Positions 7,314-13,519 of a stretch of DNA of 15,895 nt are shown here, piece by piece (position 1 is the first letter of the stretch; every line of letters starts with the position of its first letter). A program made the position numbers and the translations under genes. Source of the DNA: Flavobacteriales bacterium UBA1993 (GTDB taxonomy: Bacteria; Bacteroidota; Bacteroidia; Flavobacteriales_G; Salibacteraceae); NCBI GenBank assembly GCA_002336485.1, contig DDCZ01000060.1:82674-98568 (forward strand), in the 5' to 3' direction. The notes beneath the pieces were generated by a model. The model did no database searches and was not told the origin of the DNA. It worked only from the letters and a program-made list of their open reading frames with translations.

Positions 7314-8258
7314 ATGTCCAAGTCCGAAGATCTAGTCAAGCAACTTTCCGAGAAATATGCCGCTATAGGCCAAGATGTAAACGTTCACCTCGAGGGGTTG
7401 CTCCACTCTACCCCGATTACGTATTGGGATTATATACAAACGGATGCGTTGTTGAATCTGCAGACGCAACGCACAAACCTTCCAGACGAGATGGTTTTCA
7501 TCATGTATCATCAGGTGAATGAATTGCTCTTCAAGATGATCTTGTGGGAGATAGAGCAAATTGCCTACAACGAAAACCCAACCGCCGCCTTTTTCAGCGA
7601 GCGTCTTGGTCGCATTAGCCGATACTTCGATGTTTTGAGTTCATCTTTTGTGGTGATGGGAGATGGCATGGACGTGGCGCAATACATGAAGTTCAGAAAC
7701 ACCTTGACTCCAGCGAGTGGATTCCAGAGTGCACAGTACCGAAAGATAGAATTTGCTTCGACTGAACTAATCAACCTGATCGACATACGGTTTAGAACAA
7801 CCATAGACCGCGATACTCCGTTTCAACACGCGTTTGATCACTTGTATTGGCAAGCCGCAGGAAAAGATCACAAAACAGGCAAGAAGTCGACTTTAATTAA
7901 CCTGTTTGAGGAGCGCTACATGGAAGACTTCATTCGGTTTATGAAGACGTACAACACCTTAAATCTTTGGACGAAGTTTAAGGATTTACCTGAGGCAGAC
8001 AAGGCGGATATTGGACTACAAAACGCGATGCGCCACTACGACCATACGGTCAATGTGAGATGGGTAATGGCGCACTACCATGCAGCAGGCAAATACTTGA
8101 ATAGTGGCAAAGAAAAAGCCGAAGCTACCGGTGCAAGCGATTGGCAGAAGTACATGCATCCGCGATACCAGAAGCGCATCTTCTTCCCAGATCTATGGAC
8201 CGAAAAGGAAATGGAAAATTGGGGCATCGATAATTTAGAGACGTGCGCGATTCTTTAA
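7314..8258 (+). CDS. kynA: Tryptophan 2,3-dioxygenase
   Basis: The enzyme uses heme and O2 to open the indole ring of L-tryptophan to N-formylkynurenine, the first and committing step of the kynurenine route. At 314 residues it is close to bacterial family length. Visible family landmarks are YWDYIQTDALLNLQ (37-50), FIMYHQVNELLFK (62-74) with His66 at the distal-pocket His position, and KFRNTLTPASGFQSAQYR (126-143). Arg128 matches the substrate-carboxylate Arg, and His254 in RWVMAH matches the proximal heme ligand. The glycine-rich GTGG[ST]SG loop of canonical enzymes is replaced here by ATGASDW (271-277), a variant I associate with the Bacteroidota branch. No kynurenine formamidase, kynureninase or 3-monooxygenase gene lies beside it, so the pathway must be completed elsewhere. 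It is separated from the following SDR by 131 bases and is probably transcribed alone. The start is the first ATG and no upstream extension is plausible. Confidence 0.93.
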   Translation: MSKSEDLVKQLSEKYAAIGQDVNVHLEGLLHSTPITYWDYIQTDALLNLQTQRTNLPDEMVFIMYHQVNELLFKMILWEIEQIAYNENPTAAFFSERLGRISRYFDVLSSSFVVMGDGMDVAQYMKFRNTLTPASGFQSAQYRKIEFASTELINLIDIRFRTTIDRDTPFQHAFDHLYWQAAGKDHKTGKKSTLINLFEERYMEDFIRFMKTYNTLNLWTKFKDLPEADKADIGLQNAMRHYDHTVNVRWVMAHYHAAGKYLNSGKEKAEATGASDWQKYMHPRYQKRIFFPDLWTEKEMENWGIDNLETCAIL

Positions 8259-8389
8259 TGACTTTCTTCCACTGAATTGAAGTCTTGCAATGTCCATTAA
8301 ACCCTGAAGAAAGGCAGGCAGATGTAAAGGATTTCATTTTCTTCAATTCCCCAACTTAATCCTACATTTCTTGCTTCAAAATACATTGT
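8259..8389 (+). promoter_or_regulatory. Gap before first SDR gene; possible -7 box at 8363-8370
   Basis: This 131-base non-coding stretch has no T-tailed hairpin for the dioxygenase gene. TACATTTC at 8363-8370 matches the Bacteroidota -7 box TAnnTTTG except at the last base and lies 19 bases before the SDR start codon. A clear TTG -33 element is lacking: only T-rich sequence (8335-8343) sits upstream. The promoter call is weak. Confidence 0.25.
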
Positions 8390-9094
8390 ATGCAACTAAA
8401 AGGATCACACGTTATAGTCACTGGCGGAAGCTCAGGAATTGGTAGAGCAACCGCTAAACTCCTCATTGAAAACGGTGCAACCGTCTTGATCACAGGACGA
8501 AACGAAGAAAAACTCAACAAGATAGCTGCTGAAATCGCCGCCATTCCGCTACACTTCGACATTAGCGATCTCGATTCTATTAAGGAAAAGGCCGCAGAGG
8601 CAATTAACCTACTCGACGGAAAAATTGACGCATTAATAAACAATGCCGGTATAGGCGTTTTCCCCAAGTTAGGAGACATTACCGCGGAAGACTTAGAGAG
8701 CGTGTACAAAACCAATGTCTTTGGTCTGACGTTACTCACACAGGAAATCGTTGCCGTGTTCAAATCCCAGAATTATGGCAACATCGTCAATCTTGGTTCT
8801 ACAGCCAGTTTAAAAGGATTCCCAGGAGGTACAGTCTACGCTGCATCAAAGTTTGCAGTGCGTGGAATGACCCAAGGTTGGCAAGCCGAATTGAGGCCAC
8901 ATAACATCCGAGTTTGCTTGGTGAACCCCAGTGAAGTGGCTAGTGCTTTCGCTTCTCCTGACCGAATTGAACGCGCCGAAAAAGACAACAAACTTGGTGG
9001 ACAGGAAATTGCCCACACCATTGTTTCGACTCTGGAAATGCGCGATAAAGGATTCATACCGGAAGTTACCGTTTGGGCGACGAATCCATTCTAA
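8390..9094 (+). CDS. Short-chain dehydrogenase/reductase (classical SDR), 234 aa
   Basis: This is a Rossmann-fold NAD(P)-dependent oxidoreductase of the classical SDR type. The cofactor loop is TGGSSGIG (11-18), and GRN at 36-38 after the second strand suggests NADP(H) preference. NNAG is at 84-87, structural Asn109 is in YKTNVFG, and the catalytic set is Ser137 (LGSTAS), Tyr150 and Lys154 (YAASK). The stretch NPSEVASAF follows the last core strand, where many SDRs have PG. The length of 234 residues is typical of 3-oxoacyl-reductase-like members (FabG, YdfG). The substrate cannot be deduced: no fatty-acid, polyketide or sugar genes adjoin, and FabG is only the loosest resemblance. A 42-base gap with no terminator leads to the PepSY-like gene, so the two are probably cotranscribed. 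Confidence 0.92.
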   Translation: MQLKGSHVIVTGGSSGIGRATAKLLIENGATVLITGRNEEKLNKIAAEIAAIPLHFDISDLDSIKEKAAEAINLLDGKIDALINNAGIGVFPKLGDITAEDLESVYKTNVFGLTLLTQEIVAVFKSQNYGNIVNLGSTASLKGFPGGTVYAASKFAVRGMTQGWQAELRPHNIRVCLVNPSEVASAFASPDRIERAEKDNKLGGQEIAHTIVSTLEMRDKGFIPEVTVWATNPF

Positions 9095-9136
9095 GTACCA
9101 GGTCTACTATCGTATTACTATCAAGGACAAAAATTG

Positions 9137-9706
9137 ATGAAAACCAAACATATACTTACGCTCTTAATCGCCCTTTTCTTTGCTCATGCGGGATGGTCGC
9201 AGGGCACCGTGGCACAGCGACAACGCGCTAATGAAGCTGTCATTCCTAAGGCCGTGATGAAGGTGTTTAAGGAACAATATCCCGATGTGATGATAAAAGG
9301 CTGGTACGTAACACACATTACATATTGGCAAAACGATTACAGCTCTGGTTGGTACAACGACTGGTATGGTCAACGAAACGTTGTGGTTTACTCCTACTCC
9401 AAGCCCAGCTACTACGAAGTTGAATTCGTTGCAGATGCAAGCGAACTTAGCCGAGCCATTTACAATCTAAATGGATACTGGTACGAAACTCGATCCCAAT
9501 TAAGGGGTCTGCCCCTACCCATTATTGAGGCTTTACAAGCTTCAAAATATGCGAATTGGAAAATCTCACCCATGAAAGAGCGCATTGAAGCTCCAGGCTG
9601 GCCAGTGGATGTGTACAGATTCAAAGTTTCCAAGGGCTTGCAGGCCCGTATACTCAGAATGGACGATCAAGGAAACTTCATCCAGGAAAAATTTCTTGGA
9701 GAATAG
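9137..9706 (+). CDS. Secreted PepSY-like (beta-lactamase-inhibitor-like fold) protein with aromatic-rich segment
   Basis: This 189-residue protein starts at ATG 9137; the open frame extends one codon to a TTG at 9134, which I discount. The signal peptide is residues 1-22 (MKTKHILTLLIALFFAHAGWSQ), so the product is periplasmic or exported. The rest fits two PepSY-like units. Unit one begins with IPKAVMKVFKEQYPDV (36-51) and ends near QL (121-122). Unit two begins LPLPIIEALQASKY (125-138) and ends with ILRMDDQGNFIQEKFLGE (172-189). The pattern of helix, strand and final 'DxxGNxxxEKFLGE' is typical of the PepSY-like (DUF2874) proteins of Bacteroidota. Within unit one, residues 56-93 hold 13 Tyr or Trp residues in 38 positions. 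No sorting domain and no lipobox Cys are present. The function is unknown; such proteins are often envelope-stress or inhibitor-like. It is likely cotranscribed with the upstream SDR. Confidence 0.82.
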   Translation: MKTKHILTLLIALFFAHAGWSQGTVAQRQRANEAVIPKAVMKVFKEQYPDVMIKGWYVTHITYWQNDYSSGWYNDWYGQRNVVVYSYSKPSYYEVEFVADASELSRAIYNLNGYWYETRSQLRGLPLPIIEALQASKYANWKISPMKERIEAPGWPVDVYRFKVSKGLQARILRMDDQGNFIQEKFLGE

Positions 9707-9962
9707 TATTTGGATTCTTGATAGATATTGACAGAGATTTGAAGGACGAAAATAGAAGGTCAATCGGTGTTTTATACACTTTCGAATCATGATTGCAGCA
9801 AGCGGGTCAACACCTCTATTCAACAATAGAGAAGAGACTTGAGTTGGTCAGGCTATCTAAGCGAATTGACCGAAATTGAAAAGTGACTGAACTAAAATGG
9901 CTAGTCCAGTAAATGCCGTGAGCGCACCTTTGTTCTAACAACAAACCAAGAAATACTCCATC
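9707..9962. other. Non-coding gap with hairpin and scattered GGTCA motifs
   Basis: These 256 bases, the longest gap in the window, lie between the PepSY-like gene and the second SDR. They hold a 7-bp hairpin (9814-9831) and four copies of GGTCA or its complement (9758, 9805, 9846, 9867). Two of these form the inverted pair GGTCAAT (9758-9764) / ATTGACC (9865-9871). A tiny 13-codon frame (9898-9939) is probably chance. There is no perfect TAnnTTTG box. The promoter of the second SDR should be here but is not recognisable. Confidence 0.4.
9814..9831. repeat. Perfect 7-bp hairpin (CTCTATT-CAAC-AATAGAG)
   Basis: CTCTATT (9814-9820) pairs with AATAGAG (9825-9831) around a CAAC loop. There is no T-run on either side, so a terminator role is unlikely. 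An operator half-site or an RNA structure in the leader of the second SDR is possible. Confidence 0.5.
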
Positions 9963-10886
9963 ATGAATAAGGTCATACTCATCACAGGCGCCAATGCGGG
10001 CATAGGCAAAGACACGGCCCGTCAACTCGCACTGAAACCAGGCACAGAAAGAATCTATTTGGCATGTCGGAATCCAGAAAAAGCCAATGCCGCGAAAACC
10101 GAGCTCGAGGCAAGGACAGGCAAATCGATATTTGAAATTGTGATTATGGATGTAAGCGATCCAAACTCTGTGAAGCATGCAGTAGATTCAATTTCACACC
10201 CCATCGATGCGCTTATAATGAACGCTGGCGGCATGGGCGGGAAAGAACCTGAGAAGCTTACAAAGGACGGGGTCACAAATATGTTCGCAGCTAATATGCT
10301 CGACCATGTTGCTTTGGTTGATCTTTTGATTGCCCAAGACAAACTAAAAAATGTGGCGCTTTATGCTTCTTCAGAAGCTGTAAGAGGCATCAAAAAGATG
10401 GGCATGAGACAGCCGAACTTAAGCTCTGGATCTGAAGATGAAATAGCTGGGATTATGGATGGATCGTACTTCGGTAAAAAGTTTGACCCTATGGAGGCAT
10501 ATGGACACGTTAAATATGCGGCGACGCTTTGGATGACCGCAATGTCACGAAAGCACCCGAACATTAAGTTTATTAGCGTGAGCCCGGGCGGAACGGGAGG
10601 AACAAACGTCATGGACGACCTAAACGGAATAATGCGGATCATGTACAAGCATGTTTTAATGCCTTATGTAATGCCTATGATGGGCATGGCTCATAGTTTA
10701 GAAACCGGAGCGAAACGCTTTGTAGATTCAATCGAAAATTCCCAACTTGAAAGCGGTCTATTCTATGCCAGTAAGAAGTCAACGATAACTGGACCGTTGG
10801 TGGATCAAACGCCCTATTTTCGAGCTCTAGCGAACACCACGCACCAGGACAATACAGATGTGGCAGTACATCGATTCTTAGGATAA
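9963..10886 (+). CDS. Short-chain dehydrogenase/reductase, 307 aa (retinol-dehydrogenase / protochlorophyllide-reductase-like subgroup)
   Basis: This is an NAD(P)-dependent Rossmann oxidoreductase longer than the classical SDR upstream. TGANAGIG (8-15) is the cofactor loop and ACRNPEKA (34-41) after strand two suggests NADP(H). MDVSD (62-66) is the adenine-ring Asp region. MNAGG (86-90) stands in for NNAG. Ser136/Ser137 (LYASSEA) with Tyr180 and Lys184 (YGHVK) form the active site. A 40-residue insertion between the Ser and Tyr (about 141-178, including MRQPNLSSGSEDE) and the YxxxKxAxxLW pattern resemble the retinol-dehydrogenase and protochlorophyllide-reductase-like branch. Such proteins are usually annotated only by fold, and the substrate is unknown. 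The Met-rich C-terminal stretch (222-243, MRIMYKHVLMPYVMPMMGM) may be a membrane-touching or substrate-lid helix. ATG at 9963 is the only sensible start. An 81-base gap follows before the small membrane protein. Confidence 0.9.
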   Translation: MNKVILITGANAGIGKDTARQLALKPGTERIYLACRNPEKANAAKTELEARTGKSIFEIVIMDVSDPNSVKHAVDSISHPIDALIMNAGGMGGKEPEKLTKDGVTNMFAANMLDHVALVDLLIAQDKLKNVALYASSEAVRGIKKMGMRQPNLSSGSEDEIAGIMDGSYFGKKFDPMEAYGHVKYAATLWMTAMSRKHPNIKFISVSPGGTGGTNVMDDLNGIMRIMYKHVLMPYVMPMMGMAHSLETGAKRFVDSIENSQLESGLFYASKKSTITGPLVDQTPYFRALANTTHQDNTDVAVHRFLG

Positions 10887-10967
10887 ATTGAGATTCCCAA
10901 ATCCTTGAAGTTTATACCTTGACGCCTACTTTAAGCTAATACTATTAGATATTTTCTTGGGATATTA

Positions 10968-11216
10968 ATGCTTCTGTTTGGCCTGGGCATGGCGTTGGCA
11001 AGCACCGGCGTGGCCTTGATGTTATATTTCAATGCAGGTAAAGTAATTGCCTTTCCAAGTCAACGAACTGCTCAAGAAATTGGGAATATCGTTGCAGAGT
11101 TGCTCTTATTATTACTCGTAGGCATCCTTTGCAAGGTGAGTATATCAGCTGGAATCCGAAGAATGAGACGATCAGTCATTATTGAAACGAACCTTCTCGA
11201 TGATGATCTCGGCTAA
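10968..11216 (+). CDS. Small two-helix membrane protein (82 aa), unknown function
   Basis: I do not recognise the family. Two hydrophobic helices are clear: residues 2-21 (LLFGLGMALASTGVALMLYF) and about 41-55 (IVAELLLLLLVGILC). A short loop containing AFPSQRTAQE joins them. A basic patch, RRMRR (64-68), follows the second helix and an acidic tail (DDDLG) ends the protein, consistent with both termini in the cytoplasm. The frame stays open upstream to a TAA at 10952-10954 side of the gap only for a few hydrophobic codons without another ATG, so ATG 10968 is the practical start. The stop overlaps the convergent NlpC/P60 stop by four bases. The hydrophobic composition over two well-placed segments makes a chance frame unlikely, but no homology was recognised. 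Confidence 0.6.
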   Translation: MLLFGLGMALASTGVALMLYFNAGKVIAFPSQRTAQEIGNIVAELLLLLLVGILCKVSISAGIRRMRRSVIIETNLLDDDLG

Positions 11217-11998
11217 ACGATCCGCTTAATTATTCGCAAGCGATGGCTATAGTCGTTGATTTCGTTGTTGTAAATCCCTTGATGGTCTATTCGATCTACA
11301 CGAACTTTACCGGAAGCATGAATGATGTAGTTGTTTTCAAGCACAATTCCCACATGGATAATGCGTCCTTCCGTGTTATCGAAAAAGGCAAGATCACCCG
11401 GCTCCGCTTCCTCAATAAAGCTTAACGAGTGGCCTAATGTAGCCTGCTGGTATGCATCTCTCGGAATGTTGATGCCGATCATTTTGTAGCAGATCTGTGT
11501 CAAGCCTGAGCAGTCAATGCCAAAGGGATGCCGACCTCCCCACAAGTATGGTGTATTGAGATACATATACGCATGCTCCACAACGGCTTCAATGTTTTTC
11601 CTTTCGGCCTTTGCCTGAACCTGCCCTTGAAATTGATATTCAGTCTTCCCAATTTTGAAGACGCCTTCTTTATAAAAGGGCAATGTGCTACCCGCAAGAA
11701 TTGGAATAATGTCTTGTCCCTCGCCATGCACTACCAATCCAGCGGCTTCGAGACAAACGGGCAAAAAGCTTTGCTTAGATAGTCTCAGCGCAAATTTTTC
11801 TTCGATGGGAAAATGTTGTTTTCGATCGATCCAACATTCATATCCGTCCAAAGCTGCCTTAATGCGAATCCACATTTTGCGACTTTCCTTCACCTCATAG
11901 TGCTCACCAAACAATATCTGAGTGACTTGTTCGGCCGCATCGGCGGGCTCTGCCCTACCAGGAATAATACTCAATGTGCTTATACCGAATTCTGCCAT
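11213..11998 (-). CDS. NlpC/P60 family cysteine peptidase with N-terminal SH3-like region
   Basis: This 261-residue protein starts from the ATG at 11996-11998; the frame extends five codons upstream to a TTG, which I reject because MAEFGISTLS is a natural N-terminus for this family. Residues about 5-125 look like bacterial SH3-type modules (RAEPADAAEQVTQILFGE, then the GLVVHGEGQDIIPILAGS segment). The catalytic NlpC/P60 domain covers about 135-261, with Cys163 in GIDCSGLTQ, His215 in RIIHVGIV and His227 in NYIIHASG forming the Cys-His-His site. These enzymes cut the gamma-D-Glu to diaminopimelate bond of peptidoglycan stem peptides. There is no signal peptide, which resembles cytoplasmic YkfC-type enzymes that recycle imported muropeptides; that placement is inference. 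The stop overlaps the convergent small membrane gene by four bases. Upstream the thiolase terminator isolates it, so it has its own promoter, which I could not define. Confidence 0.92.
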   Translation of the reverse strand: MAEFGISTLSIIPGRAEPADAAEQVTQILFGEHYEVKESRKMWIRIKAALDGYECWIDRKQHFPIEEKFALRLSKQSFLPVCLEAAGLVVHGEGQDIIPILAGSTLPFYKEGVFKIGKTEYQFQGQVQAKAERKNIEAVVEHAYMYLNTPYLWGGRHPFGIDCSGLTQICYKMIGINIPRDAYQQATLGHSLSFIEEAEPGDLAFFDNTEGRIIHVGIVLENNYIIHASGKVRVDRIDHQGIYNNEINDYSHRLRIIKRIV

Positions 11999-12091
11999 GC
12001 TTTGTGGGGCCAAATTACGGCTACCAACCAGCTGGGAATTTTTAAGCTTTCGGTTTTTTAAACGCGAAGTTGTTAAGGGGAAATTTGAAAC

Positions 12092-12129
12092 AAAAAAAAA
12101 GCCGCAGCCTGAAGGGCTAGCGGCTTTTT
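12092..12129 (-). terminator. Strong bidirectional intrinsic terminator downstream of thiolase
   Basis: GCCGC (12101-12105) and AGCC (12106-12109) pair with GGCT (12115-12118) and GCGGC (12120-12124), with a bulged A at 12119 and a TGAAG loop. On the minus strand the stem is followed by nine T (12092-12100) and on the plus strand by five T (12125-12129). It lies 15 bases past the thiolase stop, so its main job is ending the thiolase transcript before the NlpC/P60 gene. Confidence 0.93.
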
Positions 12130-12144
12130 AAGTTCAATAACTAT

Positions 12145-13323
12145 TTAATCCATCAACTCAACGATCATGGCGCTTGCGCCACCACCACCATTGCAGATTC
12201 CAGCTCCCCCGATCTTACCGCCTTGCTGACGTAAGACATTAATTAGGGTAACAATGATTCGGCTTCCAGAACTTCCAAGCGGATGACCAAGGGCAACTGC
12301 GCCACCATGCACATCAACCTTGGCTGGGTCTAATCCTAAAATTTTTGTGTTTGCCATACCAACAACGGCAAATGCTTCATTCAATTCCCAGAAATCCACA
12401 TCTTCAATTTTCAATCCTGCACGCTCGACAGCAATGGGAACTGCCTTTGCGGGAGCGGTTGTAAACCATACACTGTTTTGAGCGGCGTCAGCAAATGATC
12501 GGAGCTTCGCGATAGGCTTCAATCCTAGCTCTGCAGCCTTCTCTGCACTCATCAATACCAACGCAGATGCGCCGTCGTTCAACGTGGATGCGTTGGCCGC
12601 TGTGATCGTACCATTCTTATCGAAAGCTGGTCTCAGGTTTGGGATTTTCCCGAATTTGACATTCTTGTATTCCTCGTCGTGATCAAAAATCATTGGATCA
12701 CCTTTTCTTTGGGGCACTTCAACCGGTACAATTTCTTCGCTAAACCAACCGTTTTCCCACGCTGTTGCCGCCTTCTTGTAACTATCAATGGCAAATTGAT
12801 CTTGATCTTCACGAGACAAGTCGTACTCCTTGGCACACTCCTCAGCACAAGCACCCATAACCTGGTTAGAGTAAACATCCATCAGTCCATCGTTTATGAT
12901 GCCATCGGTCATTTTACCATTTCCGTACTTGGTTCCCGTGCGCATTGATACATAATGTGGAGCCTGGCTCATGTTTTCCATACCACCAACAACCACGACA
13001 TCATTCATTCCAGTCATGATAGACTGTGCTCCAAACATGATTGATTTCATACCTGAGGCACACACCTTATTTATTGTAGTACATGGCACATTCTCGCCAA
13101 TGCCTGCTGCTATTGCGGCCTGTCGAGCTGGTGCCTGACCAACTCCAGCCTGCAATACGTTACCCATAAACACTTCTTGGACCTGATCCGCTGAGATGCC
13201 CGCTTTTTCAACTGCACCTTTAATAGCTGCTGCGCCTATCTTAGTTGCAGAAACGGATGACAATGACCCCATGAAACTTCCCATTGGTGTGCGCACTGCC
13301 GATACAATTACAACTTCCTTCAT
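12145..13323 (-). CDS. Acetyl-CoA C-acetyltransferase (thiolase II type)
   Basis: This 392-residue enzyme is the standard length for a biosynthetic-type thiolase, which joins two acetyl-CoA into acetoacetyl-CoA or runs the reverse cleavage. All landmarks are present: nucleophile Cys88 in NKVCASG, the GGMENMSQAPH stretch (113-123), NEAFAV (315-320), HGGAVALGHPLG (339-350) with His347, and the second catalytic Cys377 in GICNGGGGASA. The GGMENMS stretch and short-chain-type loops favour acetoacetyl-CoA thiolase over the long-chain FadA kind. No hydratase/dehydrogenase partner is adjacent, so a place in butanoate, ketone-body or branched-chain metabolism cannot be chosen. The gene has its own promoter (13358-13388) and terminator (12092-12129), so it is monocistronic. 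atoB or phaA-like naming is possible but not supported by context, so no symbol is given. Confidence 0.96.
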   Translation of the reverse strand: MKEVVIVSAVRTPMGSFMGSLSSVSATKIGAAAIKGAVEKAGISADQVQEVFMGNVLQAGVGQAPARQAAIAAGIGENVPCTTINKVCASGMKSIMFGAQSIMTGMNDVVVVGGMENMSQAPHYVSMRTGTKYGNGKMTDGIINDGLMDVYSNQVMGACAEECAKEYDLSREDQDQFAIDSYKKAATAWENGWFSEEIVPVEVPQRKGDPMIFDHDEEYKNVKFGKIPNLRPAFDKNGTITAANASTLNDGASALVLMSAEKAAELGLKPIAKLRSFADAAQNSVWFTTAPAKAVPIAVERAGLKIEDVDFWELNEAFAVVGMANTKILGLDPAKVDVHGGAVALGHPLGSSGSRIIVTLINVLRQQGGKIGGAGICNGGGGASAMIVELMD

Positions 13324-13357
13324 ATATCTTGTTTTTATCTATTCAAAAAATGGATTG

Positions 13358-13388
13358 CAAAGGTATTCATTCGGGTAGCTAGAAAAAA
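13358..13388 (-). promoter_or_regulatory. Bacteroidota-type promoter of the thiolase gene
   Basis: On the minus strand TACCTTTG (13358-13365) is a perfect match to the Bacteroidota -7 consensus TAnnTTTG. A T-rich element (TTTT at 13385-13388, inside a run of six T) lies 19 bases upstream where the -33 TTG/TTTG box belongs. The start of transcription should fall near 13352, giving a short A/T-rich 5' leader of about 30 bases. This is the only perfect -7 box I found at a sensible distance from a gene. Confidence 0.6.
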
Positions 13389-13417
13389 TGCTTGGATTAA
13401 AACATTCATCCAAGGCA
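13389..13417. repeat. Inverted repeat in the thiolase / 7TM-HD divergent promoter region
   Basis: TGCTTGGAT (13389-13397) and ATCCAAGGCA (13408-13417) form a 9-bp inverted repeat with one bulged base and a 10-base spacer. It abuts the -33 element of the thiolase promoter, a usual place for an activator or repressor site. No T-run follows, so it is not a terminator. Confidence 0.5.
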
Positions 13418-13519
13418 TAGACATGTCAATTCCATAGATAGAGCGCCGAGAGATGCACCAACCCAGAATCTCTTAGATTATTGAACTACCAATCTAAATG
13501 GTGGCTTATTTTCGCCTCG

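Noticed and set aside
8362..8763. 133-codon open frame on the minus strand
   Set aside because: It is antisense to the first SDR gene, whose motifs are unambiguous; the composition is that of a complementary-strand shadow.
9134..9136. TTG as start of the PepSY-like gene
   Set aside because: An ATG follows immediately (9137) and gives a standard signal peptide; likewise the TTG codons at 12011-12013 (NlpC/P60) and 13481-13483 (7TM-HD) were set aside for nearby ATGs.
9898..9939. 13-codon leader peptide frame before the second SDR
   Set aside because: The peptide (MASPVNAVSAPLF) has no run of regulatory codons and no attenuator-like structure follows it; frames this short are common by chance.
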